Shown piece by piece: positions 49,701-63,690 of a stretch of DNA of 64,000 bases. This DNA is from Ianthella basta. Taxonomy: Eukaryota; Porifera; Demospongiae; Verongiida; Ianthellidae. The DNA lies in contig OZ025885.1 of the NCBI GenBank assembly GCA_964019415.1, positions 369,501 through 433,500 of the forward strand. The letters are read 5' to 3'. Each line of letters opens with the position of its first letter. Positions within the stretch are counted from its first letter, which is position 1. Below the pieces are notes generated by a model, which was not told the DNA's origin, searched no databases, and saw only the letters and a list, made by a program, of their open reading frames with translations. The position numbers were made by a program, and so were the translations under genes.

Positions 49701-52450
49701 TTGCCATTTCTTTCTACATCTTGTCTCATCTTGCCATTTCTTACTACATCTTGTCTCATCTTGCCATTTCTTACTACGTCTTGTCTCATCTTGCCATTTC
49801 TTACTACATCTTGTCTCATCTTGCCATTTCTTACCACATCTTGTCTCATCTTGCCATTTCTTACTATATCTTGTCACATCTTGCCATTTCTTACTATATC
49901 TTGTCTCATCTTGCTATTTCTTACTATATCTTGTCACATCTTGCCATTTCTTACTACATCTTGTCTCATCTTGCCATTTCTTACTACATCTTGTCTCATC
50001 ATGCCATTTCTTACTATATCTTGTCACATCTTGCCATTTCTTACTATATCTTGTCTCATCTTGCCATTTCTTACTACATCTTGTCTCATCTTGCCATTTC
50101 TTACTACCTCTTGTCTCATCTTGCCATTTCTTACTATATCTTGTCACATCTTGCCATTTCTTACTATATCTTGTCTCATCTTGCCATTTCTTACTACATC
50201 TTGTCTCATCTTGCCATTTCTTAATACATCTTGTCTCATCTTGCCATTTCTTACAACATCTTGTCTCAACTTGCCATTTCTTACTACATCTTGTCTCATC
50301 TCGCCATTTCTTACTATATCTTGTCTCATCTTGCCATTTCTTACTATATCTTGTCACATCTTGCCATTTCTTACTATATCTTGTCTAATCTTGACTTTTC
50401 TTACTATATCTAGTCTCATCTTGCCATTTCTTACTACATCTTGTCTCATCTTGCTATTTCTTACTACATCTTGTCTCATCTTGCCATTTCTTACTACATC
50501 TTGTCTCATCTTGCCATTTCTTACTACATCTTGTCTCATCTTGCCATTTCTTACTACATCTTGCCTCATCTTGCCATTTCTTACTACATCTTGTCACATC
50601 TTGCCATTTCTTACCACTTCTTGCCTCATCTTGCCATTTCTTACTACATCTTGTCTCATCTTGCCATTTCTTACTACATCTTGTCTCATCTTGCCATTTC
50701 TTACTACATCTTGTCTCATCTTGCCATTTCTTAATACATCTAGTCTCATCTTGCCATTTCTTACTATATCTTGTCTCATCTTGCCATTTCTTACTACATC
50801 TTGTCTCATTTTGCCATTTCTTACTACATCTTGTGCCATCTTGCCATTTCAGACTATATCTTGTCTCATCTTGCCATTTCTTACTACATCTTGTCTCATC
50901 TTGCCATTTCTTACTATATCTTGTCTCATCTTGTTGATTCTTACTACGTCTTGTCTCATCTTGCCATTTCTTACTATATCTTGTCACATCTTGCTATTTC
51001 TTACTATATCTTGTCTCATCTTGCCATTTCTTACTACGTCTTGTCTCAACTTGCCATTTCTTACTACATCTTGTCACATCTTGCCATTTCTTACTATATC
51101 TTGTCTCATCTTGCCATTTCTTACTACATCTTGTCACATCTTGCCATTTCTTACTATATCTTGTCACATCTTGCCATTTCTTACTACATCTTGTCACATC
51201 TTGCCATTTCTTACTATATCTTGTCACATCTTGCCATTTCTAACTACGTCTTGTCACATCTTGCCATTACTTACTATATCTTGTCTCATCTTGCTCTTTC
51301 TTACTACGTCTTGTCACATCTTGCCATTTCTTACTATATCTTGTCACATCTTGCCATTTCTTACTACGTCTTGTCTCATCTTGCCAATTCTTACTATATC
51401 TTGTCACATCTTGCCATTTCTTACTATATCTTGTCACATTTTGCCATTTCTTACTACATCTTGTCTCATCATGCCATTTCTTACTATCTCTTGTCTCATC
51501 TTGCCATTTCTTACTATATCTTGTCTCATCTTGCCATTTCTTACTATATCTTGTCTCATCTTGCCATTTCTTACTACATCTTGTCTCATCTTGCCATTTC
51601 TTACTATATCTTGTCTCATCTTGCCATTTCTCACTACATCTTGTCTCATCTTGCCATTTCTTACTACATCTTGTCTCATCTTGCCATTTCTTACTACATC
51701 TTGTCTCATCTTGTTATTTCTTATAACATCTTGTCTCATCTTGCCGTTTCTTACTACATCTTGTCTCATCTTGCCATTTCTTACTACATCTTATCTCATC
51801 TTGCCCTTTCTTACTACATCTTGTCTCATCTTGCCGTTTCTTACTACATCTTGTCTCATTTTGCCATTTCTTACTATATCTTGTCTCATCTTGCCATTTC
51901 TTACTATATTTTGTCTCATCTTGCCATTTCTTACTATATCTTGTCACATCTTGCCATTTCTTACTACCTTTTGTCTCATCTTGCCAATTCTTACTATATC
52001 TTGTCACATCTTGCCATTTCTTACTATATCTTGTCACATCTTGCCATTTCTTACTATATCTTGTCACATCTTGCCATTTCTTACTATATCTTGTCTCATC
52101 ATGTTATTTCTTACTACGTCTTGTCTCATCTTGCCATTTCTTACTATATCTTGTCTCATCTTGCCATTTCTTACTATTTCTTGTCACATCTTGCCATTCC
52201 TTACTATATCTTGTCACATCTTGCCATTTCTTACTATATCTTGTCTCATCTTGCCATTTCTTACTACATCTTGTCTCATCTTGCCATTTCTTACTACATC
52301 TTGTCTCATCTTGCCATTTCTTACTACAACTTGTCTCATCATGCCATTTCTTACTACATCTTGTCACATCTTGCCATTTCTTACCTAATCTTGTCTAATC
52401 TTGCCATTTCTTACTACATCTTGTCTCATCTTGCCATTTCTTACTATATC
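49600..52450 (+). repeat. Higher-order block, copy A (2880-bp spacing)
   Basis: Its variant series (AATCTTGCCTTTTC, TAGTCTCATC, TTTCTTTCTAC, CATCTTGTGCC, TTCAGACTATATC, TTGTTGATTC, TTACCTAATC) recurs at +2880 bp, exactly 96 monomers (49634 to 52514, 50771 to 53651). Confidence 0.85.
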
Positions 52451-52479
52451 TTGTCTCATCTTGCCATTTCATACTACAT

Positions 52480-55240
52480 CTTGTCTCATCTTGCCATTTC
52501 TTACTATATCTTGTCACATCTTGCCATTTCTTACTATATCTTGTCTAATCTTGCCTTTTCTTACTATATCTAGTCTCATCTTGCCATTTCTTTCTACATC
52601 TTGTCTCATCTTGCCATTTCTTACTACATCTTGTCTCATCTTGCCATTTCTTACTACGTCTTGTCTCATCTTGCCATTTCTTACTACATCTTGTCTCATC
52701 TTGCCATTTCTTACCACATCTTGTCTCATCTTGCCATTTCTTACTATATCTCGTCACATCTTGCCATTTCTTACTATATCTTGTCTCATCTTGCTATTTC
52801 TTACTATATCTTGTCACATCTTGCCATTTCTTACTACATCTTGTCTCATCTTGCCATTTCTTACTACATCTTGTCTCATCATGCCATTTCTTACTATATC
52901 TTGTCACATCTTGCCATTTCTTACTATATCTTGTCTCATCTTGCCATTTCTTACTACATCTTGTCTCATCTTGCCATTTCTTACTACCTCTTGTCTCATC
53001 TTGCCATTTCTTACTATATCTTGTCACATCTTGCCATTTCTTACTATATCTTGTCTCATCTTGCCATTTCTTACTACATCTTGTCTCATCTTGCCATTTC
53101 TTAATACATCTTGTCTCATCTTGCCATTTCTTACAACATCTTGTCTCAACTTGCCATTTCTTACTACATCTTGTCTCATCTCGCCATTTCTTACTATATC
53201 TTGTCTCATCTTGCCATTTCTTACTATATCTTGTCACATCTTGCCATTTCTTACTATATCTTGTCTAATCTTGACTTTTCTTACTATATCTAGTCTCATC
53301 TTGCCATTTCTTACTACATCTTGTCTCATCTTGCTATTTCTTACTACATCTTGTCTCATCTTGCCATTTCTTACTACATCTTGTCTCATCTTGCCATTTC
53401 TTACTACATCTTGTCTCATCTTGCCATTTCTTACTACATCTTGCCTCATCTTGCCATTTCTTACTACATCTTGTCACATCTTGCCATTTCTTACCACTTC
53501 TTGCCTCATCTTGCCATTTCTTACTACATCTTGTCTCATCTTGCCATTTCTTACTACATCTTGTCTCATCTTGCCATTTCTTACTACATCTTGTCTCATC
53601 TTGCCATTTCTTAATACATCTAGTCTCATCTTGCCATTTCTTACTATATCTTGTCTCATCTTGCCATTTCTTACTACATCTTGTCTCATTTGCCATTTCT
53701 TACTACATCTTGTGCCATCTTGCCATTTCAGACTATATCTTGTCTCATCTTGCCATTTCTTACTACATCTTGTCTCATCTTGCCATTTCTTACTATATCT
53801 TGTCTCATCTTGTTGATTCTTACTACGTCTTGTCTCATCTTGCCATTTCTTACTATATCTTGTCACATCTTGCTATTTCTTACTATATCTTGTCTCATCT
53901 TGCCATTTCTTACTACGTCTTGTCTCAACTTGCATTTCTTACTACATCTTGTCACATCTTGCCATTTCTTACTATATCTTGTCTCATCTTGCCATTTCTT
54001 ACTACATCTTGTCACATCTTGCCATTTCTTACTATATCTTGTCACATCTTGCCATTTCTTACTACATCTTGTCACATCTTGCCATTTCTTACTATATCTT
54101 GTCACATCTTGCCATTTCTAACTACGTCTTGTCACATCTTGCCATTACTTACTATATCTTGTCTCATCTTGCTCTTTCTTACTACGTCTTGTCACATCTT
54201 GCCATTTCTTACTATATCTTGTCACATCTTGCCATTTCTTACTACGTCTTGTCTCATCTTGCCATTTCTTACTATATCTTGTCACATCTTGCCATTTCTT
54301 ACTATATCTTGTCACATTTTGCCATTTCTTACTATATCTTGTCTCATCATGCCATTTCTTACTATATCTTGTCTCATCTTGCCATTTCTTACTATATCTT
54401 GTCTCATCTTGCCATTTCTTACTATATCTTGTCTCATCTTGCCATTTCTTACTACATCTTGTCTCATCTTGCCATTTCTTACTATATCTTGTCTCATCTT
54501 GCCATTTCTCACTACATCTTGTCTCATCTTGCCATTTCTTACTACATCTTGTCTCATCTTGCCATTTCTTACTACATCTTGTCTCATCTTGTTATTTCTT
54601 ATAACATCTTGTCTCATCTTGCCATTTCTTACTACATCTTATCTCATCTTGCCCTTTCTTACTACATCTTGTCTCATCTTGCCGTTTCTTACTACATCTT
54701 GTCTCATTTTGCCATTTCTTACTATATCTTGTCTCATCTTGCCATTTCTTACTATATTTTGTCTCATCTTGCCATTTCTTACTATATCTTGTCACATCTT
54801 GCCATTTCTTACTACCTTTTGTCTCATCTTGCCAATTCTTACTATATCTTGTCACATCTTGCCATTTCTTACTATATCTTGTCACATCTTGCCATTTCTT
54901 ACTATATCTTGTCACATCTTGCCATTTCTTACTATATCTTGTCTCATCATGTTATTTCTTACTACGTCTTGTCTCATCTTGCCATTTCTTACTATATCTT
55001 GTCTCATCTTGCCATCTCTTACTATTTATTGTCACATCTTGCCATTCCTTACTATATCTTGTCACATCTTGCCATTTCTTACTATATCTTGTCTCATCTT
55101 GCCATTTCTTACTACATCTTGTCTCATCTTGCCATTTCTTACTACATCTTGTCTCATCTTGCCATTTCTTACTACAACTTGTCTCATCATGCCATTTCTT
55201 ACTACATCTTGTCACATCTTGCCATTTCTTACCTAATCTT
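52480..55240 (+). repeat. Higher-order block, copy B (2880-bp spacing)
   Basis: Nearly identical to 49600-52450, but with single-base losses near 53690 and 53931 and a 30-bp loss near 54625, so its later part is offset by less than 2880. Confidence 0.85.
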
Positions 55241-55929
55241 GTCTAATCTTGCCATTTCTTACTACATCTTGTCTCATCTTGCCATTTCTTTCTATATCTT
55301 GTCTCATCTAACCATTTCATACTACATCTTGTCTCATCTTGCCATTTCTTACTACATCTTGTCTCACCTTGCCATTTCTTACTATATCTTGTCTAATCTT
55401 GCCATTTCATACTACATCTTGTCTCATCTTGCCATTTCTTACTATATCTTGTCTCATCTTGCCATTTCTTACCACATCTTGTCTCATCTTGCCATTTCTT
55501 ACTACATCTTGTCTCATCTTGCCATTTCTAACTACATATTGTCTCATCTTGCCATATCTTACTAAATCTTGTCTCATCTTGCCATTTCTTACTACATCTT
55601 GTCTCATCTTGCCATTTCTTACTATATCTTGTCTCATCTTGCCATTTCTCACTACATCTTGTCTCATCTTGCCATTTCTTAATACATCTTGTCTCATCTT
55701 GCCATTTCTTACTACATCTTGTCTCATCTTGCCATTTCTTAATACATCTTGTCTCATCTTGCCATTTCTTACTACATCTTGTCTCATCTTGCCATTTCTT
55801 ACTACATCTTGTCTCATTTTGCCATTTCATACTATATCTTGTCTCATCTTGCCATTTCTTACTATATCTTGTCTCATCTAGCCATTTCTTACTATATCTT
55901 GTCTCATCTTGCCATTTCTTACTACCTCT

Positions 55930-57100
55930 TGTCTCATCTTCCATTTCTTACTATATCTTGTCTCATCTTGCCATTTGTTACTACATCTTGTCTCATCTTG
56001 CCATTTCTCACTACGTCTTGTCTCATCTTGCCATTTCTCACTATATCTTGTCTCATCTTGCCATTTCTTACTACGTCTTGTCTCATCTTGCCATTTCTTT
56101 CTACGTCAAGTCTCATCTTGCCATTTCTTACTATATCTTGTCTCATCTTGCCATTTCTTACTACGTCTTGTCTCATCATGCCATTTCTTACTATATCTTG
56201 TCACATCTTGCCATTTCTTACTACATCTTGTCTCATCTTGCCATTTCTTACTACGTCTTGTCTCATCTTGCCATTTCTCACTATATCTTGTCTCATCTTG
56301 CCATTTCTTACTACGTCTTGTCTCATCTTGCCATTTCTTTCTACGTCAAGTCTCATCTTGCCATTTCTTACTATATCTTGTCTCATCTTGCCATTTCTTA
56401 CTACATCTTGTCTCATCATGCCATTTCTTACTATATCTTGTCACATCTTTCCATTTCTTACTATATCTTGTCTCATCTTGCCATTTCTTACTACATCTTG
56501 TCTCATCTTGCCATTTCTTACTACCTCTTGTCTCATCTTGCCATTTCTTACTATATCTTGTCACATCTTGCCATTTCTTACTACGTCTTGTCTCATCTTG
56601 CCATTTCTTACTACATCTTGTCTCATCTTACCATTTTTTAATACATCTTGTCTCATCTTGCCATTTCTTACAACATCTTGTCTCAACTTGCCATTTCTTA
56701 CTACATCTTGTCTCATCTCGCCATTTCTTACTATATCTTGTCTAATCTTGCCATTTCATACTACATCTTGTCTCATCTTGCCATTTCTAACTACATATTG
56801 TCTCATCTTTCCATATCTTACTAAATCTTGTCTCATCTTGCCATTTCTTACTACATCTTGTCTCATCTTGCCATTTCTTACTATATCTTGTCTCATCTTG
56901 CCATTTCTCACTACATCTTGTCTCATCTTGCCATTTCTTACTACATCTTGTCTCATCTTGCCATTTCTTACTACATCTTGTCTCATCTTGCCATTTCTTG
57001 ATACATCTTGTCTCATCTTGCCATTTCTTACTACATCTTGTCTGATCTTGCCATTTCTTACTACATCTTGTCTCATTTTGCCATTTCATACTATATCTTG
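55930..57100 (+). repeat. Higher-order block, 1258-bp spacing
   Basis: The marker TTTCTACGTCAAGTCTCATC occurs at about 56097 and 56337 and again at about 57355 and 57595; the offset of 1258 bp is 42 monomers minus two bases. A further copy lies near 60715. Confidence 0.8.
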
Positions 57101-57459
57101 TCTCATCTTGCCATTCTTACTATATCTTGTCTCATCTTGCCATTTCTCACTATATCTTGTCTCATCTTTCCATTTCTTACTACATTTTGTCTCATCTTCC
57201 ATTTCTTACTACATCTTGTCTCATCTTGCCATTTCTTACTACATCTTGTCTCATCTTGCCATTTCTCACTACGTCTTGTCTCATCTTGCCATTTCTCACT
57301 ATATCTTGTCTCATCTTGCCATTTCTTACTACGTCTTGTCTCATCTTGCCATTTCTTTCTACGTCAAGTCTCATCTTGCCATTTCTTACTATATCTTGTC
57401 TCATCTTGCCATTTCTTACTACGTCTTGTCTCATCATGCCATTTCTTACTATATCTTGT

Positions 57460-60400
57460 CACATCTTGCCATTTCTTACTACATCTTGTCTCATCTTGCC
57501 ATTTCTCACTACGTCTTGTCTCATCTTGCCATTTCTCACTATATCTTGTCTCATCTTGCCATTTCTTACTACGTCTTGTCTCATCTTGCCATTTCTTTCT
57601 ACGTCAAGTCTCATCTTGCCATTTCTTACTATATCTTGTCTCATCTTGCCATTTCTTACTACATCTTGTCTCATCATGCCATTTCTTACTATATCTTGTC
57701 ACATCTTGCCATTTCTTACTATATCTTGTCTCATCTTGCCATTTCTTACTACATCTTGTCTCATCTTGCCATTTCTTACTACCTCTTGTCTCATCTTGCC
57801 ATTTCTTACTATATCTTGTCACATCTTGCCATTTCTTACTACGTCTTGTCTCATCTTGCCATTTCTTACTACATCTTGTCTCATCTTGCCATTTCTTAAT
57901 ACATCTTGTCTCATCTTGCCATTTCTTACAACATCTTGTCTCAACTTGCCATTTCTTACTACATCTTGTCTCATCTCGCCATTTCATACTATATCTTGTC
58001 TCATCTTGCCATTTCTTACTATATCTTGTCACATCTCGCCATTTCTTACTATATCTTGTCTAATCTTGCCTTTTCTTACTATATCTAGTCTCATCTTGCC
58101 ATTTCTTACTACATCTTGTCTCATCTTGCCATTTCATACTATATCTTGTCTCATCTTGCCATTTCTTACTACATCTTGTCTCATCTTGCCATTTCTTACT
58201 ACATCTTGTCTCATCTTGCCATTTCTTACTACATCTTGTCTCATCTTGCCATTTCTTACTACATCTTGTCACATCTTGCCATTTCTTACTACATCTTGCC
58301 TCATCTTGCCATTTCTTACTACATCTTGTCTCATCTTGCCATTTCTTACTACATCTTGTCTCATCTTGCCATTTCTTACTACATCTTGTCTCATCTTGCC
58401 ATTTCTTACTACATCTTGTCTCATCTTGCCATTTCTTACTATATCTTGTCTCATCTTGCCATTTCTTACTACATCTTGTCTCATTTTGCCATTTCTTACT
58501 ACATCTTGTGCCATCTTGCCATTTCTTACTATATCTTGTCTCATCTTGCCATTTCTTACTATATCTTGTCTCATCTTGCCATTTCTTACTATATCTTGTC
58601 TCATCTTGTTGATTCTTACTACGTCTTGTCTCATCTTGCCATTTCTTACTATATCTTGTCACATCTTGCTATTTCTTACTATATCTTGTCTCATCTTGCC
58701 ATTTCTTACTACGTCTTGTCTCAACTTGCCATTTCTTACTACATCTTGTCACATCTTGCCATTTCTTACTATATCTTGTCTCATCTTGCCATTTCTTACT
58801 ACATCTTGTCACATCTTGCCATTTCTTACTATATCTTGTCACATCTTGCCATTTCTTACTACGTCTTGTCACATCTTGCCATTTCTTACTATATCTTGTC
58901 ACATCTTGCCATTTCTTACTACGTCTTGTCACATCTTGCCATTACTTACTATATCTTGTCTCATCTTGCTCTTTCTTACTACGCCTTGTCACATCTTGCC
59001 ATTTCTTACTATATCTTGTCACATCTTGCCATTTCTTACTACGTCTTGTCTCATCTTGCCAATTCTTACTATATCTTGTCACATCTTGCCATTTCTTACT
59101 ATATCTTGTCACATCTTGCCATTTCTTACTATATCTTGTCTCATCATGCCATTTCTTACTACATCTTGTCTCATCTTGCCATTTCTTACTATATCTTGTC
59201 TCATCTTGCCATTTCTTACTATATCTTGTCTCATCTTGCCATTTCTTACTACATCTTGTCTCATCTTGCCATTTCTTACTACATCTTGTCTCATCTTGCC
59301 ATTTCTCACTACATCTTGTCTCATCTTGCCATTTCTTACTACATCTTGTCTCATCTTGCCATTTCTTACTACATCTTGTCTCATCTTGCCATTTCTTACT
59401 ACATCTTATCTCATCTTGCTGTTTCTTACTACATCTTGTCTCATCTTGCCATTTCTTACTACATCTTGTCTCATCTTGCCCTTTCTTACTATATCTTGTC
59501 TCATCTTGCCGTTTCTTACTACATCTTGTCTCATTTTGCCATTTCTTACTAAATCTTGTCTCATCTTGCCATTTCTTACTATATCTTGTCTCGTCTTGCC
59601 ATTTCTTACTATATCTTGTCACATCTTGCCATTTCTTACTACGTCTTGTCTCATCTTGCCAATTCTTACTATATCTTGTCACATCTTGCCATTTCTTACT
59701 ATATCTTGTCACATCTTGCCATTTCTTACTATATCTTGTCACATCTTGCCATTACTTACTATATCTTGTCTCATCATGCCATTTCTTACTACGTCTTGTC
59801 TCATCTTGCCATTTCTTACTATATCTTGTCTCATCTTGCCATTTCTTACTATTTCTTGTCACATCTTGCCATTCCTTACTATATCTTGTCACATCTTGCC
59901 ATTTCTTACTATATCTTGTCTCATCTTGCCATTTCTTACTACATCTTGTCTCATCTTGCCATTTCTTACTACATCTTGTCTCATCTTCCCATTTCTTACT
60001 ACAACTTGTCTCATCTTGCCATTTCTTACTACATCTTGTCACATCTTGCCATTTCTTACTATATCTTGTCACATCTTGCCATTTCTTACTACGTCTTGTC
60101 ACATCTTGCCATTTCTTACTATATCTTGTCACATCTTGCCATTTCTTACTACGTCTTGTCACATCTTGCCATTACTTACTATATCTTGTCTCATCTTGCT
60201 CTTTCTTACTACGTCTTGTCACATCTTGCCATTTCTTACTATATCTTGTCACATCTTGCCATTTCTTACTACATCTTGTCTCATCTTGCCAATTCTTACT
60301 ATATCTTGTCACATCTTGCCATTTCTTACTATATCTTGTCACATCTTGCCATTTCTTACTATATCTTGTCTCATCATGCCATTTCTTACTATATCTTGTC

Positions 60401-60570
60401 TCATCTTGCCATTTCTTACTTTATCTTGTCTCATCTTGCCATTTCTTACTATATCTTGTCTCATCTTGCCATTTCTCACTACATCTTGTCTCATCTTGCC
60501 ATTTCTTACTACATCTTGTCTCATCTTGCCATTTCTTACTACGTCTTGTCTCATCATGCCATTTCTTACT
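57460..60570 (+). repeat. Higher-order block, copy A (3119-bp spacing)
   Basis: The long variant series recurs at +3119 bp (57906 to 61025, 58116 to 61235, 58942 to 62061). That is 104 monomers minus one base; the missing base is the A lost near 60690 (TTACTCGTC). Confidence 0.85.
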
Positions 60571-60579
60571 ATATCTTGT

Positions 60580-63500
60580 CACATCTTGCCATTTCTTACT
60601 ACATCTTGTCTCATCTTGCCATTTCTCACTACGTCTTGTCTCATCTTGCCATTTCTCACTATATCTTGTCTCATCCTGCCATTTCTTACTCGTCTTGTCT
60701 CATCTTGCCATTTCTTTCTACGTCAAGTCTCATCTTGCCATTTCTTACTATATCTTGTCTCATCTTGCCATTTCTTACTACATCTTGTCTCATCATGCCA
60801 TTTCTTACTATATCTTGTCACATCTTGCCATTTCTTACTATATCTTGTCTCATCTTGCCATTTCTTACTACATCTTGTCTCATCTTGCCATTTCTTACTA
60901 CCTCTTGTCTCATCTTGCCATTTCTTACTATATCTTGTCACATCTTGCCATTTCTTACTACGTCTTGTCTCATCTTGCCATTTCTTACTACATCTTGTCT
61001 CATCTTGCCATTTCTTAATACATCTTGTCTCATCTTGCCATTTCTTACAACATCTTGTCTCAACTTGCCATTTCTTACTACATCTTGTCTCATCTCGCCA
61101 TTTCATACTATATCTTGTCTCATCTTGCCATTTCTTACTATATCTTGTCACATCTCGCCATTTCTTACTATATCTTGTCTAATCTTGCCTTTTCTTACTA
61201 TATCTAGTCTCATCTTGCCATTTCTTACTACATCTTGTCTCATCTTGCCATTTCATACTATATCTTGTCTCATCTTGCCATTTCTTACTACATCTTGTCT
61301 CATCTTGCCATTTCTTACTACATCTTGTCTCATCTTGCCATTTCTTACTACATCTTGTCTCATCTTGCCATTTCTTACTACATCTTGTCACATCTTGCCA
61401 TTTCTTACTACATCTTGCCTCATCTTGCCATTTCTTACTACATCTTGTCTCATCTTGCCATTTCTTACTACATCTTGTCTCATCTTGCCATTTCTTACTA
61501 CATCTTGTCTCATCTTGCCATTTCTTACTACATCTTGTCTCATCTTGCCATTTCTTACTATATCTTGTCTCATCTTGCCATTTCTTACTACATCTTGTCT
61601 CATTTTGCCATTTCTTACTACATCTTGTGCCATCTTGCCATTTCTTACTATATCTTGTCTCATCTTGCCATTTCTTACTATATCTTGTCTCATCTTGCCA
61701 TTTCTTACTATATCTTGTCTCATCTTGTTGATTCTTACTACGTCTTGTCTCATCTTGCCATTTCTTACTATATCTTGTCACATCTTGCTATTTCTTACTA
61801 TATCTTGTCTCATCTTGCCATTTCTTACTACGTCTTGTCTCAACTTGCCATTTCTTACTACATCTTGTCACATCTTGCCATTTCTTACTATATCTTGTCT
61901 CATCTTGCCATTTCTTACTACATCTTGTCACATCTTGCCATTTCTTACTATATCTTGTCACATCTTGCCATTTCTTACTACGTCTTGTCACATCTTGCCA
62001 TTTCTTACTATATCTTGTCACATCTTGCCATTTCTTACTACGTCTTGTCACATCTTGCCATTACTTACTATATCTTGTCTCATCTTGCTCTTTCTTACTA
62101 CGCCTTGTCACATCTTGCCATTTCTTACTATATCTTGTCACATCTTGCCATTTCTTACTACGTCTTGTCTCATCTTGCCAATTCTTACTATATCTTGTCA
62201 CATCTTGCCATTTCTTACTATATCTTGTCACATCTTGCCATTTCTTACTATATCTTGTCCCATCATGCCATTTCTTACTATATCTTGTCTCATCTTGCCA
62301 TTTCTTACTATATCTTGTCTCATCTTGCCATTTCTTACTATATCTTGTCTCATCTTGCCATTTCTTACTACATCTTGTCTCATCTTGCCATTTCTTACTA
62401 CATCTTGTCTCATCTTGCCATTTCTCACTACATCTTGTCTCATCTTGCCATTTCTTACTACATCTTGTCTCATCTTGCCATTTCTTACTACATCTTGTCT
62501 CATCTTGCCATTTCTTACTACATCTTATCTCATCTTGCTGTTTCTTACTACATCTTGTCTCATCTTGCCATTTCTTACTACATCTTGTCTCATCTTGCCC
62601 TTTCTTACTATATCTTGTCTCATCTTGCCGTTTCTTACTACATCTTGTCTCATTTTGCCATTTCTTACTAAATCTTGTCTCATCTTGCCATTTCTTACTA
62701 TATCTTGTCTCGTCTTGCCATTTCTTACTATATCTTGTCACATCTTGCCATTTCTTACTACGTCTTGTCTCATCTTGCCAATTCTTACTATATCTTGTCA
62801 CATCTTGCCATTTCTTACTATATCTTGTCACATCTTGCCATTTCTTACTATATCTTGTCACATCTTGCCATTTCTTACTATATCTTGTCTCATCATGCCA
62901 TTTCTTACTACGTCTTGTCTCATCTTGCCATTTCTTACTATATCTTGTCTCATCTTGCCATTTCTTACTATTTCTTGTCACATCTTGCCATTCCTTACTA
63001 TATCTTGTCACATCTTGCCATTTCTTACTACATCTTGTCTCATCTTGCCATTTCTTACTACATCTTGTCTCATCTTGCCATTTCTTACTACATCTTGTCT
63101 CATCTTCCCATTTCTTACTACAACTTGTCTCATCTTGCCATTTCTTACTACATCTTGTCACATCTTGCCATTTCTTACTATATCTTGTCACATCTTGCCA
63201 TTTCTTACTACGTCTTGTCACATCTTGCCATTTCTTACTATATCTTGTCACATCTTGCCATTTCTTACTACGTCTTGTCACATCTTGCCATTACTTACTA
63301 TATCTTGTCTCATCTTGCTCTTTCTTACTACGTCTTGTCACATCTTGCCATTTCTTACTATATCTTGTCACATCTTGCCATTTCTTACTACGTCTTGTCT
63401 CATCTTGCCAATTCTTACTATATCTTGTCACATCTTGCCATTTCTTACTATATCTTGTCACATCTTGCCATTTCTTACTATATCTTGTCTCATCATGTTT

Positions 63501-63690
63501 TTTCTTACTATATCTTGTCTCATCTTGCCATTTCTTACTTTATCTTGTCACATCTTGCCATTTCTTACTATATCTTGTCTCATCTTGCCATTTCTCACTA
63601 CATCTTGTCTCATCTTGCCATTTCTTACTACATCTTGTCTCATCTTGCCATTTCTTACTACATCTTGTCTCATCTTGCCATTTCTTACTA
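60580..63690 (+). repeat. Higher-order block, copy B (3119-bp spacing)
   Basis: Almost identical to 57460-60570, differing at scattered bases such as ATCATG variants near 62270. Such near-identity over 3 kb implies very recent duplication or an assembly repeat. Confidence 0.85.
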
